Made by a program: the position numbers and the translations under genes. A stretch of 64,000 nucleotides of DNA, from contig CADADN010000008.1 of NCBI GenBank assembly GCA_902786665.1, positions 23,734 to 87,733 on the forward strand, given 5' to 3'. Below, piece by piece: positions 7,566-17,620 of this stretch (position 1 is the stretch's first letter; the number at the start of each line of letters is the position of its first letter). The notes under the pieces were generated by a model. That model was not told where the DNA came from and did not search any database. It was given only the letters and a program-made list of their open reading frames with translations. Source of the DNA: an uncultured Prevotellaceae bacterium (GTDB lineage: Bacteria; Bacteroidota; Bacteroidia; Bacteroidales; Bacteroidaceae).

Positions 7566-10500
7566 ATGAGATTTGCAAAACTACTCCTTTTAGGTGCAGT
7601 GCTTCTTTTGGGAAGCAGTGCAGCGAAAGCTGTTGACGACAACGTCTGGGCTCCCCCAGCAGCGCCAGCAGAGTACGCGAGCATGGTCGACGGGGAAACC
7701 TACTATTTCTACAACGTCGGCAGCAACATGTTCTTCACCCAAGGCAACGCCTGGGGCACGCAAGCCAGTGTGGGACACAAAGGCTTGAAAGTGAAAATCG
7801 AGTCGGTGGAAGGCGCCGAGGGTGTCTATCACCTGACCGACTACTGCGAGAGCAAGAGCGCATGGCTCTGGGTGTTCTTCGACAACGCTGAGAACATGTT
7901 TGTGGACTACAACGGCCAGGCCAACCACCTGTGGGAAATCACCGACGTAGGCGCACAAACCTACCGTTTCTCCCCCTCAGCCCTCAACCCCGATGTGAAC
8001 AACAACTTGTTGTATCTGGGACTCAACCGCACAAACGACCCCACCACTACCGTCCTGACAGCCAACAATACCGCTGAAGATGGTGCTTTCATCAACTGGA
8101 AGTTGGTGCCGGAAGCCTACGGCGAGAGTTTCTTCACTGAAGAATACATCAATTACTGCAACCTGTACGACGCTGTCATGCAACTGAAGGACCTGCTCAA
8201 CAAGGCAGAGGAAATCGGTGCCAGCGTGGCCGACCAGATTGCTGTTTACAACAACACGAACAGCACTCTTGCAGAAATCAACGCCGCCATCGCAGCTGTG
8301 AAGGAAGCCATCCAGAATCGTGAGGCTGAACTCATCTTGGAGAACTATGCCAACGCCACTGTCAACAATCCTGTCGACGTGACGAAGCTGTTCATCAAGA
8401 ACCCCAGCTTCGACGGCAATGACATCTCCACCGGATGGAAAGGCACCGCCTGGGGCGCTTACAACGGACAAGAGAATGCTGAGCATTACAATAAGAACTA
8501 CGACACTTACCAAGAGTTTGAAGGTCTTCTCGAAGGTGTTTACAAGCTCAAAGCCAACGCATTCTACCGCGCCGGCAATACCAACTCCGCCTACCAGAAC
8601 TACAAGGCTGGCAACAAGGAGTCGAAATATGCCAAGCTGTATGCCACCAATGGAACCGACAGCATCACCACCGACGTCCTCTCACCCTTCTCGGCAGGCC
8701 TGACCGCCCAGATGTCCTCCGGCGCCTGGAGTTCCGCCACCGATGCTGAGACCGGCGAGACCTTCTGGGTTCCTAACAACATGGTTGCCGCCGACGAATT
8801 CTTCAAGGCAGGCTACTGCAACGACAACGAGGTGTTCATCGCCGTGAGCAACGGTTACATGAAGATTGGCGCCCGCAAGGACATCACCATCGGTGAAGAC
8901 TGGAGCATCTTCGACGACTTCTCCCTCACCTACTTCGGTGACAGCGGCGATGCTTACAAGCTGATTCTCGACAACATCGAGATTGCCGACTACAGCAACC
9001 TCGAGGACATCTACACCTACTCCTACCTCGACGCTTACAATGAGGCTGCTGCTGCCATCCAGAGTGCCAACACGAAGGAAGAGATCATGGCTGCCATCGC
9101 TGCCGTGCAGAAAGCCTCCAAAGACCTGGAGACCAACATCGCCCTGTGGAAGCAAATCATCTCACTGCGCGAGGAAGCCTACAAGGCTGCTGCCAGCGAG
9201 GACTACATTGAGTTCTATCGCACCGACTGCGGCGAATGGGCCGACTTCGACTGCGAGGACCTTCTGGAAGCCCGCACCGCCACCAACGAAGAGTTGGAGG
9301 CTGAGATTGCAAAGGTGAGAGCCATGATCGATGAGGTCTATCGTCACCCGATCGGAACCGAGGTTGTCATGACCAACTTGATGGTGAACCCGAACTTCAC
9401 CCAGTATGGTGAAGGTTGGACCCGCGAGGCTGCTCCTGGTGGCAACGTGAACGCCGGCGGCTTGCCCGACAACCCATGCTACGAGGCTTGGAACAACGCC
9501 AACTTCGACATCTACCAGAACGTGCAGAACGCACCCAAGGGTGTGTATCGCATCTCCGTGCAAGGTTTCTACCGCTACGGCCGCACCGCCTTCCAGGCTT
9601 ACCTGAACGGCGAGCAATACACCACTAAGGAGACCTGCCCGGTGTTCGTCTATATGAACGCCAACACCACTCCGTTCACCAACGTCTATGGCGACCCGAT
9701 GCAGATTTACGATGCTGAATTCTACAGCAGCGCCAACGACGCCACCTCCGAGCAACTCCCCGACGGAACGACTGTTTACTTCCCCAACGGCATGCAGAGT
9801 GCTTCCGTTGCCTTCGGTGCCGGAATGTACACCCAGTCTGCTTATGGCCTCGTGGCCAATGACGGCGACGTGATGCGCATTGGTGTGAAGGGTTCCTCCA
9901 ACCAGTTGGGCGACAGCTGGTCTATCTGGGATAACTTCGAGATCACCTGGTGCGGCTTCAAGGCCGACGTGGTGAAGCCCGTGCTCGAGCAAGCCATCAT
10001 CGATGCTGAGAACGCCCTCAACGGCGCCATCGGCAAGGACGTCGTAGGCGACCTGCAAGCCGCCATCGACGCTGCCAAGGCAGTGGTCAACGGCGACGAC
10101 GGAGAAGCCATGTTCGCCGCACTGACAAGACTCTTCGACATCCAAGAAGCAGTGAACGAATCAAAGGCCCTCTTCGCCAAGTTGGTTGAAGCCAACGAGG
10201 AACTGGCCTCCGCACTTGGTGGCGCAGTATGCTCCGCCGACATCATCCGCGAAGCTGAGGCCCTCATCACCTCCATCAACGACGGCTTGGAGAACCACAC
10301 CTTCTCCAACAGCGATGTGGAAGGCCTCCTCGAGCAAATCAACACCATGATGCACCGCCTGGGCATCCCGCAAGACATGGCCAACGCCAGCGATGCCAGC
10401 CCCATCGAGTGCAGCACCATCATCATCAACCCGGCTTACGCCGCTGGCAACGACCAGGGCTGGACAGGTGGAGCAGCCGTGAACGCCACCTCTTGCGATG

Positions 10501-11165
10501 CTGAGAAGTTCAACACCAACTTCGACTACTTCCAGGTGCTCTCCGGCCTGCCCGAGGGAACCTACCGTGTCGTGGTACAAGGCTTCTATCGTGCCGGCTT
10601 GGCTGACGTCGACTACAACTCCTGGGTTGAGAATCCCGCAGCCAACAACAACGCATTCCTCTATGCCGCTGCTGGCGAGGACACCGTGAGCGTAGCACTG
10701 AAGCGCCTCTGCACTGAAGCCCAGGTGATGGAAGGCCTCTCCGACGGTTGGATCTATTGCAATGAAGAAGCCATGCTGGCAGTGCCCAACTCAATGACTA
10801 CTGGCGGTGACGCATTCTGCACCTACAACTCTGAAGGTACCGAACTGCTCTACTCCGGCAACAACGTCGTGACGAAGGTGGGCGAGGACGGCAAGCTCGT
10901 GATTGGTCTGAAGAAGGACGTCCTCATCAACAGCGACTGGACGCTCTGGACCAACTGGCAGCTCTTCTACTATGGCAAGAACAGCAACCTGCAGCCAAGC
11001 GACAATCCTCTCAGCATCGAGCAGCTGAACAGCGGCTCAGTGGTGAGCAGAGAGTTCTTCACCGTGAACGGCACACGCACCAACGGCCTCCAGAAGGGCG
11101 TGAACATCGTCCGTGAGACCATGAACGACGGAACCGTGCGCGTGATGAAGGTGAGTGTCAAGTAA
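7566..11165 (+). CDS. Large secreted protein with three repeated beta-sandwich modules
   Basis: 1199 residues; signal peptide MRFAKLLLLGAVLLLGSSAAKA. Residues about 38-175 resemble a ricin-like fold (YYFYNVGSNMFFTQGNAWG). Three related modules begin near residues 278 (NPSFDGNDISTGWKG), 606 (NPNFTQYGEGWTREA) and 953 (INPAYAAGNDQGWTGGA). Each continues to a shared element like FEGLLEGVYKLKANAFYRAG, VQNAPKGVYRISVQGFYRYG or SGLPEGTYRVVVQGFYRAG. This pattern fits galactose-binding-like carbohydrate modules. They are separated by Ala-rich helical linkers of FIVAR-like character. The tail FTVNGTRTNGLQKGVNIVR then VRVMKVSVK looks like a C-terminal sorting signal of exported Bacteroidetes proteins. 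No catalytic motif was seen. A surface adhesin or glycan-binding role is inference. Confidence 0.75.
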   Translation: MRFAKLLLLGAVLLLGSSAAKAVDDNVWAPPAAPAEYASMVDGETYYFYNVGSNMFFTQGNAWGTQASVGHKGLKVKIESVEGAEGVYHLTDYCESKSAWLWVFFDNAENMFVDYNGQANHLWEITDVGAQTYRFSPSALNPDVNNNLLYLGLNRTNDPTTTVLTANNTAEDGAFINWKLVPEAYGESFFTEEYINYCNLYDAVMQLKDLLNKAEEIGASVADQIAVYNNTNSTLAEINAAIAAVKEAIQNREAELILENYANATVNNPVDVTKLFIKNPSFDGNDISTGWKGTAWGAYNGQENAEHYNKNYDTYQEFEGLLEGVYKLKANAFYRAGNTNSAYQNYKAGNKESKYAKLYATNGTDSITTDVLSPFSAGLTAQMSSGAWSSATDAETGETFWVPNNMVAADEFFKAGYCNDNEVFIAVSNGYMKIGARKDITIGEDWSIFDDFSLTYFGDSGDAYKLILDNIEIADYSNLEDIYTYSYLDAYNEAAAAIQSANTKEEIMAAIAAVQKASKDLETNIALWKQIISLREEAYKAAASEDYIEFYRTDCGEWADFDCEDLLEARTATNEELEAEIAKVRAMIDEVYRHPIGTEVVMTNLMVNPNFTQYGEGWTREAAPGGNVNAGGLPDNPCYEAWNNANFDIYQNVQNAPKGVYRISVQGFYRYGRTAFQAYLNGEQYTTKETCPVFVYMNANTTPFTNVYGDPMQIYDAEFYSSANDATSEQLPDGTTVYFPNGMQSASVAFGAGMYTQSAYGLVANDGDVMRIGVKGSSNQLGDSWSIWDNFEITWCGFKADVVKPVLEQAIIDAENALNGAIGKDVVGDLQAAIDAAKAVVNGDDGEAMFAALTRLFDIQEAVNESKALFAKLVEANEELASALGGAVCSADIIREAEALITSINDGLENHTFSNSDVEGLLEQINTMMHRLGIPQDMANASDASPIECSTIIINPAYAAGNDQGWTGGAAVNATSCDAEKFNTNFDYFQVLSGLPEGTYRVVVQGFYRAGLADVDYNSWVENPAANNNAFLYAAAGEDTVSVALKRLCTEAQVMEGLSDGWIYCNEEAMLAVPNSMTTGGDAFCTYNSEGTELLYSGNNVVTKVGEDGKLVIGLKKDVLINSDWTLWTNWQLFYYGKNSNLQPSDNPLSIEQLNSGSVVSREFFTVNGTRTNGLQKGVNIVRETMNDGTVRVMKVSVK

Positions 11166-11234
11166 TCACGAAAACATCATTCACTGAAAGATTGAATATC
11201 TGATGAAGTCAATCCCAACGTGACACATAGGACA

Positions 11235-11280
11235 AAGAAACTGGTGGCAGGCCCACGCCTGCCTACCGGTTTCTTCGTTT
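11235..11280 (+). terminator. Probable intrinsic terminator after the 1199-residue protein gene
   Basis: AAGAAAC and GGCAGGC pair with GCCTGCC and GTTTCTT around an internal bulge, followed by a T-rich CGTTTGTTTC stretch. It is 70 nt past the stop at 11165. The remainder of the 11166-11561 gap holds a small inverted repeat (GATGTCC at 11416 with GGACATC at 11432) and an AT-rich leader. I see no clear TAnnTTTG promoter there. Confidence 0.6.
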
Positions 11281-11561
11281 GTTTCAAAAAGGGCGAAAAA
11301 CATCAAAAAGCAAAGAACTGCATAACAAACCATGGTGCACACATCAAGATGCTCCCATCATCCACATTCCAACCTATAAGAAAACACCGGACAGACAGCA
11401 TCATTCACGGATGATGATGTCCATCTGAAAAGGACATCTTGGAAATACACCTATTATATATATACAGCCCCTATGGGATAAAAGCCTGTGACGGAAAAGA
11501 GTAAAGACTATACAAGATAATTCTAATTCATAAAAAAACTTAATATCAACAACTAACGACT

Positions 11562-14222
11562 ATGAAACAGAAAAAGTTAGGACACATGTCGTTCAAGCGG
11601 ATGGCACGCCATGCGCTCATAGGCTGTGGTCTGCTGATGGGAGTCTGGTCACTGCAGTCCTGCGAGGACGAGTACCTGCTCACCGGCCAACCGTCATGGT
11701 TGGGCAACTCCATCTACGAGCAGCTGCAGAATGAGGGCGAGTACAACACGCTCATCCGCCTGATAGACGACCTGAACCAGACGGAAGTGCTGAGGCACAC
11801 GGGTTCGAAGACCCTGTTTGCCGCGAACGATGCCGCATTCGACAAATGGTTCGCCACCAACTCCTGGGGAGTGAGGAGCTACAACCAATTGTCGACGGCT
11901 CAGAAGAAGATGCTGCTCAACAGCTCCATGATCAACAACGCTTACTTGATAGAGTTGCTATCGAACGTCAGCGGCGAGCCACCTCTTGAAGGCTTGTGCA
12001 TGCGCCGCGAGACCGCTTCGACCATCTACGACTCCGTCTATGTGATGCGCCCGGAAGAAATGCCCAGGACCATATCTTGGGAGAAATTCATCGACAACGA
12101 CAAGAGCATCCCCATCATGAAGGACGCCAACGCCTCGCCGATGATTCATTTCCTACCGGCATTCATGCAATACTACAACATCACCAACGAGGACTTGAGC
12201 ATCCTGACCAACCACCAGGCCACCTCCATCAACGAGGCATGGGTCGACGGACTTCGCATCAGCGAGCGCGACATCACCTGCAAGAACGGATACATCCACA
12301 AGGTGGACGGCGTGATAGAGCCATCCCCCAACATGGCTGAAATCCTCCGCCAGCACCCAAACATGTCGCTGTGGTCGCATCTCCTCGACAGGTTCTCAGC
12401 ACCGTATTTCGACCAGAACATCACACGCGAGTACAACCGTCTCTTCAACAACCAGGACTCAGTCTACGTGCTCCGCTACTTCAGCAAGCGGTCGAGCTAC
12501 AACAACGGCGACGCCCTCACCACCACCCCCGACAACTACGCCGCCACGGCTCTGTTGTCATTCGACCCGGGATGGAACCACTATATGTACTCCAACACCA
12601 TGGACTATGACCTGCACTACGACGCTGGCGCCATGATCGTGCCGACGAACGAGGCATTGCTGAAATGGTGGAACAACGAGGGCAGAGACCTCCAGGACGA
12701 GTATGGCGACTGGGACAACATCCCCGACGCCACCCTGGCCAAGCTGCTCAACGTGAACATGCTCCCCACCTTCACCAACGCCATCCCGTCGAAGTTCCAC
12801 CAGGTGCTGAACGATGCCAAGGAAGAGTTGGGCATCAAGAAGGAAGACGTGGACTCCTGCTTCATGGGATGCAACGGCGTGGTCTATTTGACCAACAAGG
12901 TGTTCACACCCGCCGAATACGCCTCCGTGGCCTACCCGGCACTGGCCCACGCCTCCACGATGAACGTCATCTACTGGGCCATCGACGAATTGAACTTCCT
13001 TCCCTACTTGCTCTCCATGGACTCAAGATACAGCCTCCTGCTTCCGACCAACGAAGCCATGATGTGGTATATCGACCCCGCATTCTACGGCAAGGTGGAC
13101 AACACCTCCGGCATGGAAGCCCCATCGGTGCTTGAATTCTATTACGACCCTTCAAAGGGTACCAGCGACCGCGTGCAAGCCCGCCGCTACAATTGTACGG
13201 TTGACCCCGATGGCAATATCGAATTAGGCCTGCGCACCCAAGCCACAGTAGGCAGCGACGTGATCAGAGACCGTCTGAAGAGATTGATGGACCAACTCAT
13301 CATCGTGGGCGATGTCGAGGACGGCCATGAGTATTACAAGTCGAAAGGCGGCACACTCCTCCGAGTGACAAGGGACAGCGAAGGACGTCTCGCTTTCGCT
13401 GGAGCATGGGACACCGACCACAACAAGGTGCTCTCCGTCAACCCCGACGAAATCTACACCAAGGTGAATGGTAAATCCTACCAGTTGAACGAACGAATGC
13501 CTCTTGGCGCACAGAAATCCTTCTACCTGACACTGAGCGGAAACGAGCAATTCTCGAAATTCCTGGAATTGATCGACCACGACGGCAGCGAACTGATGCG
13601 CACCGTCCTCGGCAGCAACAGTTCATCCACAAGGTATTATGCCGGCCTCACCGACCAGGGTAGCAAGAACTTCTCCCTGTTCGACAACTACAACTACACC
13701 GTATACGTGCCGACAAACGAGTCCATCCAGAAGCTCATCGACGACGGCTACCTTCCCACTTGGGAAGACTATGAGGCTCAGGACGAGCGCGTATGGGGCA
13801 CCGAGGCCTTGGCAGACAGCGCCCAGAAAGTGCTGAAGAAAATCATTGTCGACTTCGTACGCTACCATGTGCAAGACCACTCCGTAGCCATCAACATGGC
13901 ACCGGAGAACGGCAGTTATGTCAACATCTTCGAGAGCATGCTCCGCAATCCGGAAACCGGGCGATTCTTCCCCTTGCAGTCCGACAATTCCGGCGGCCAG
14001 CTCACCGTCACCGATGTGATGGGCAATGTGCGCCACGTTACCAAGAGCCAGGGTCTCTACAACCAAATATGCCGAGACTATTGGTTCAGGAATGGCAACC
14101 TGACCCCACCCAACACCGCCACCATTTACATGGCTTCCGACGCCGTGGTGCATCAGATCGACGGACCGCTGATGGCCCAGAAGATGATTCCATGGAGAGA
14201 GCAACTTAACAAGATCAAATGA
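11562..14222 (+). CDS. Fasciclin (FAS1) repeat lipoprotein, first of the FAS1/SusCD block
   Basis: 886 residues; lipoprotein signal with lipobox LQSC. About four FAS1-like modules can be recognised by the recurring core: LFAANDAAFDKW (residues about 86-97), MIVPTNEALLKWW (about 350), LLLPTNEAMMWY (about 490) and VYVPTNESIQKL (about 710). Each is followed by a HKVDGVI/VHQIDGPL-like closing element. FAS1 domains mediate adhesion or ligand binding on cell surfaces; here a surface lipoprotein anchored to the outer membrane is expected. The stop overlaps the SusC start by 4 nt (ATGA at 14219-14222), implying translational coupling. No enzyme motif was seen. It is the first gene of a seven-gene plus-strand run ending at 28478. 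Confidence 0.85.
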   Translation: MKQKKLGHMSFKRMARHALIGCGLLMGVWSLQSCEDEYLLTGQPSWLGNSIYEQLQNEGEYNTLIRLIDDLNQTEVLRHTGSKTLFAANDAAFDKWFATNSWGVRSYNQLSTAQKKMLLNSSMINNAYLIELLSNVSGEPPLEGLCMRRETASTIYDSVYVMRPEEMPRTISWEKFIDNDKSIPIMKDANASPMIHFLPAFMQYYNITNEDLSILTNHQATSINEAWVDGLRISERDITCKNGYIHKVDGVIEPSPNMAEILRQHPNMSLWSHLLDRFSAPYFDQNITREYNRLFNNQDSVYVLRYFSKRSSYNNGDALTTTPDNYAATALLSFDPGWNHYMYSNTMDYDLHYDAGAMIVPTNEALLKWWNNEGRDLQDEYGDWDNIPDATLAKLLNVNMLPTFTNAIPSKFHQVLNDAKEELGIKKEDVDSCFMGCNGVVYLTNKVFTPAEYASVAYPALAHASTMNVIYWAIDELNFLPYLLSMDSRYSLLLPTNEAMMWYIDPAFYGKVDNTSGMEAPSVLEFYYDPSKGTSDRVQARRYNCTVDPDGNIELGLRTQATVGSDVIRDRLKRLMDQLIIVGDVEDGHEYYKSKGGTLLRVTRDSEGRLAFAGAWDTDHNKVLSVNPDEIYTKVNGKSYQLNERMPLGAQKSFYLTLSGNEQFSKFLELIDHDGSELMRTVLGSNSSSTRYYAGLTDQGSKNFSLFDNYNYTVYVPTNESIQKLIDDGYLPTWEDYEAQDERVWGTEALADSAQKVLKKIIVDFVRYHVQDHSVAINMAPENGSYVNIFESMLRNPETGRFFPLQSDNSGGQLTVTDVMGNVRHVTKSQGLYNQICRDYWFRNGNLTPPNTATIYMASDAVVHQIDGPLMAQKMIPWREQLNKIK

Positions 14223-17200
14223 CAAGGAGGAAACAAGGAATGAGAAATCTAAGAACCATCATATTGACACTGATGATGCAGGCCATGGCGCTGGGCGCCA
14301 GTGCGCAAGCCATCACCTCCGTCCACGGAACAGTGAGCGACGACATAGAACCTCTTATCGGCGCCACTGTCTGTGAGGTCGACGGTAACGGACGTATCAT
14401 CGAGAGTGCCGTCACCGACCTGAACGGTAACTTCACGATGAAGATCCAGAACCCCAAGGACAAGATTCGTTTCTCCTACGTGGGAATGAAGACCATCACC
14501 CTTCCCATCAACAAGACCACCTACGAAATCACGATGGAGTCGGCCACCGAACTTCAGGAAGTGACCGTGGTGTCGAAGCGTCGCGCCAAAGGCAACTCAC
14601 TGCCCATCCCCGAGCGCGAGCTTTCCTATGCCACCCAGAGCCTTGACATGCAAGAATTCGAAGGTCTCGGCATCACCTCCGTCGACGAAGTCCTCCAAGG
14701 CCGTATCGCTGGTCTTGACCTCGTGGGCAACTCCGGCGACCTCGGTGCAGGGTCTACCATGCGTCTTCGTGGTGCCTCATCACTTTCCACGCTGACCAAC
14801 TCCAACCCGCTCATCGTGGTGGACGGAAACCCCCGCGACGTCAACCTCGACAACTTCGACATGGCCTCTGCCAACAACGAGAAGTTTGCCGAACTGCTCA
14901 ACATCAACCCTGAGGACATCGCCAGCATCAACGTGCTGAAAGACGCCGCTGCCACCGCGCTCTACGGTTCACAAGGCGGCAACGGTGTCATCGAGTTGAC
15001 GACGAAGCGCGGTATCCCCGGCCCTCCGAAACTCACCTATTCATTGAAACTCACCGGCACCTTCCAGCCGAAAGGTTACAAGTTGCTCACCGGCGACGAC
15101 TACACCATGCTGCTGAAGGAATCGTTGTTCAACCCCACACAGAACGACAACACCTCAGCCAACGTGCCGGAAATCAACTACGACCCCACGTTCTCGGAAT
15201 ATGAGCAATACAACAACAACACCGACTGGCGCGACGCAGTGACACAATGGGGTATGCGACAGAACCACTACCTCACCGTCAGCGGCGGTGGCGAAAAGGC
15301 TTCATTCCGCATCTCCGGCGGTTTCGACCACGAGACCGGTACCATCATCATGCAGAAGCTCAACCGCTTCACCACCCGCGTGGCATTGGACTACAACGTG
15401 AGCCGCCGCATCCGCGTCAGCACCAACTTCTCACTTACCTACACGAAGAACAACCGCAACAGCGACGACCTGCTCTCCATCGCCCTGAGGAAGATGCCTA
15501 ACCTGAGCATCTACGAGCAAGACCCCTTCACCGGCGTGGACACCGACAAATACTACCAGGTGATCAACAGGCCGCAAAACCAAGGTGGTGCCTCCGATGT
15601 GTTCAACAACGACCAGAAAGGACTCGTCAACCCCGTTGCCTCAGCCCATCTGGCAAAGAACACACAAACCACCTATGACATGAACCCGGAATTGGTCATC
15701 AACTACCAGCTCCTGGGCACCAACTACGACAAGACACAGCTCAACTGGCGCGGTTCGGTGTACATGAACATCCACAACGAATACCAAGACCGCTTCTACC
15801 CACAGGAACTGAAGACCGTGACATGGGACCAGGGCGTGAACACCAGCTATGCTTATTCTTACAAGAGTGTGGCTTTCAACACGAAACAGTCGCTCACCTT
15901 CATCCCGGCCTTCAGGAACAAGGACCACTCCCTCATGGCATTGGGACGTATGGAACTCACCTCCGGCTCATCCAACAGCCAGACGACCAACGGTAGTGGC
16001 CTTCCCTCCGGCGGCATCGAGAAGCCCGACGCAGGCGGCCTGATCACAGAACTGGGCTCCAATTTCAACGAGTGGCGTTCGCTCTATTTCACGTTCTCCA
16101 CCCACTATGCCTACAAGGAGCGTTACATCGCCGACTTCACCATCCGTGCCGACGGTACGACGAAATTCGGTCCGGGCAACCGCTGGGGTTACTTCCCCTC
16201 GGCATCACTGAAATGGATCATCAGCGACGAGCCATGGATGAAATGGTCTGACAAATGGCTGTCCATGTTTGCCATCCGTCCCAGCTGGGGACGCGTGGGC
16301 AACCAACCCGGCAGCAACTACCTCTACACCTCCAAGTACAGCACCACCGACAGGTATATTGACATGAGCGCGATGTATCCCAACAACATCCGCCTGACCA
16401 ATATGAAATGGGAAATCATGTCGAGCTACAACCTCGGTATCGACCTCGGCTTCCTCAACGACCGCCTCACCATGAGCATCGAGGGCTACCGCAGCACAAC
16501 CACCGACATGCTGCTGAGCAACTACCGCATTCCCTCGAACACCGGTTTCAACACCGTGCCCTACCGCAACAGCGGCAAGATGAGGAACACCGGTTGGGAG
16601 TTCCACATCCAGACCAACAGGCTCATCAAGTCCGGAAAGTTCTTCCTCGACCTGAACGCCAACTTCGGCAACAACCGCAACGAGATTCTGGAAATGGACG
16701 CCTACGTGCTGAAGAACCTCAACTCCACATTCGGATACTCCAACGCAGAGACCCTGCAACGCGTGCAGTTGAACAACCCGCTCGGTGCCATCTACGGCTT
16801 CAAGTACCTCGGTGTATACCAATACAACTACAGCACCTTCACCAAGATGACTCCGGAAGAGCAAGACGCTTTCATCGCCAGCGGCAAGACCGCTCCCGTG
16901 GCTCTTAGCGAAGACGGCAAAATCATCCGTGACGCCCAAGGCAACCCCGTTCGCATGATGTACAACTACACCAACGACGGAACGGGCCGTAACTACCGCT
17001 TCTGCGGTGGCGACGCCATTTACGAGGATGTCAACCATGACGGACAGATCAACGCACTCGACATCGTCTACCTGGGCAGTTCACTCCCGAAGCTCACCGG
17101 TGGTTTCGGTTTCACCATCAACTACGGCGACTGGCGCCTTACCACACAGTTCACCTACCGTACCGGCAACAAGATCATCAACCTCGCCCGTCTGAACGCA

Positions 17201-17581
17201 GAGGCCATGACAGGTACGAACAACCAAAGCCAGGCCGTGAACTACCGCTGGCGCAAGGAGGGTGACATCACGACCATCCCACGTGCGATGTATGGCTCTA
17301 CGAGCAACTTCAACACACAGGTGTGCGACCGCTTCGTGGAAGACGGCAGCTACCTCCGTATGAGCTACACCCAGATTTCATACACCCTGCGTGAGAAATA
17401 CCTGAAATGGATTGGTCTGAACAAGGTGTCGTTCTATTTCAGTGCCAACAACCCCTTCGTGCTGACGAAGTACTCCGGTGTCGACCCCGACATCTCGCAA
17501 GGTGGTTACGCACCGGCCCAAGACCACGCACAGACCCCGCGCTCGCGTTCCTATACGTTAGGCATCACCGTGGAATTCTAA
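14219..17581 (+). CDS. SusC/RagA-family TonB-dependent outer-membrane transporter (first copy)
   Basis: 1120 residues. Signal peptide ends near GASAQA. Next comes a carboxypeptidase-D-regulatory-like domain (VHGTVSDDIEPLIGATV to ITMESATELQEVTVVSKRR, residues about 38-125). The plug domain contains VDEVLQGRIAGLDLVGNSGD and MRLRGASSLS followed by PLIVVDG. A long beta-barrel follows, ending in the aromatic SYTLGITVEF. SusC proteins form the barrel over which the partner SusD lipoprotein closes, importing glycans or peptides with TonB energy. Its SusD partner starts within 40 nt downstream. The 5' end overlaps the FAS1 gene. The substrate cannot be read from sequence. Confidence 0.95.
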   Translation: MTRRKQGMRNLRTIILTLMMQAMALGASAQAITSVHGTVSDDIEPLIGATVCEVDGNGRIIESAVTDLNGNFTMKIQNPKDKIRFSYVGMKTITLPINKTTYEITMESATELQEVTVVSKRRAKGNSLPIPERELSYATQSLDMQEFEGLGITSVDEVLQGRIAGLDLVGNSGDLGAGSTMRLRGASSLSTLTNSNPLIVVDGNPRDVNLDNFDMASANNEKFAELLNINPEDIASINVLKDAAATALYGSQGGNGVIELTTKRGIPGPPKLTYSLKLTGTFQPKGYKLLTGDDYTMLLKESLFNPTQNDNTSANVPEINYDPTFSEYEQYNNNTDWRDAVTQWGMRQNHYLTVSGGGEKASFRISGGFDHETGTIIMQKLNRFTTRVALDYNVSRRIRVSTNFSLTYTKNNRNSDDLLSIALRKMPNLSIYEQDPFTGVDTDKYYQVINRPQNQGGASDVFNNDQKGLVNPVASAHLAKNTQTTYDMNPELVINYQLLGTNYDKTQLNWRGSVYMNIHNEYQDRFYPQELKTVTWDQGVNTSYAYSYKSVAFNTKQSLTFIPAFRNKDHSLMALGRMELTSGSSNSQTTNGSGLPSGGIEKPDAGGLITELGSNFNEWRSLYFTFSTHYAYKERYIADFTIRADGTTKFGPGNRWGYFPSASLKWIISDEPWMKWSDKWLSMFAIRPSWGRVGNQPGSNYLYTSKYSTTDRYIDMSAMYPNNIRLTNMKWEIMSSYNLGIDLGFLNDRLTMSIEGYRSTTTDMLLSNYRIPSNTGFNTVPYRNSGKMRNTGWEFHIQTNRLIKSGKFFLDLNANFGNNRNEILEMDAYVLKNLNSTFGYSNAETLQRVQLNNPLGAIYGFKYLGVYQYNYSTFTKMTPEEQDAFIASGKTAPVALSEDGKIIRDAQGNPVRMMYNYTNDGTGRNYRFCGGDAIYEDVNHDGQINALDIVYLGSSLPKLTGGFGFTINYGDWRLTTQFTYRTGNKIINLARLNAEAMTGTNNQSQAVNYRWRKEGDITTIPRAMYGSTSNFNTQVCDRFVEDGSYLRMSYTQISYTLREKYLKWIGLNKVSFYFSANNPFVLTKYSGVDPDISQGGYAPAQDHAQTPRSRSYTLGITVEF

Positions 17582-17620
17582 GAGAAACCGACAATGACCA
17601 ATGACCAAAGAAAAGAAGTT

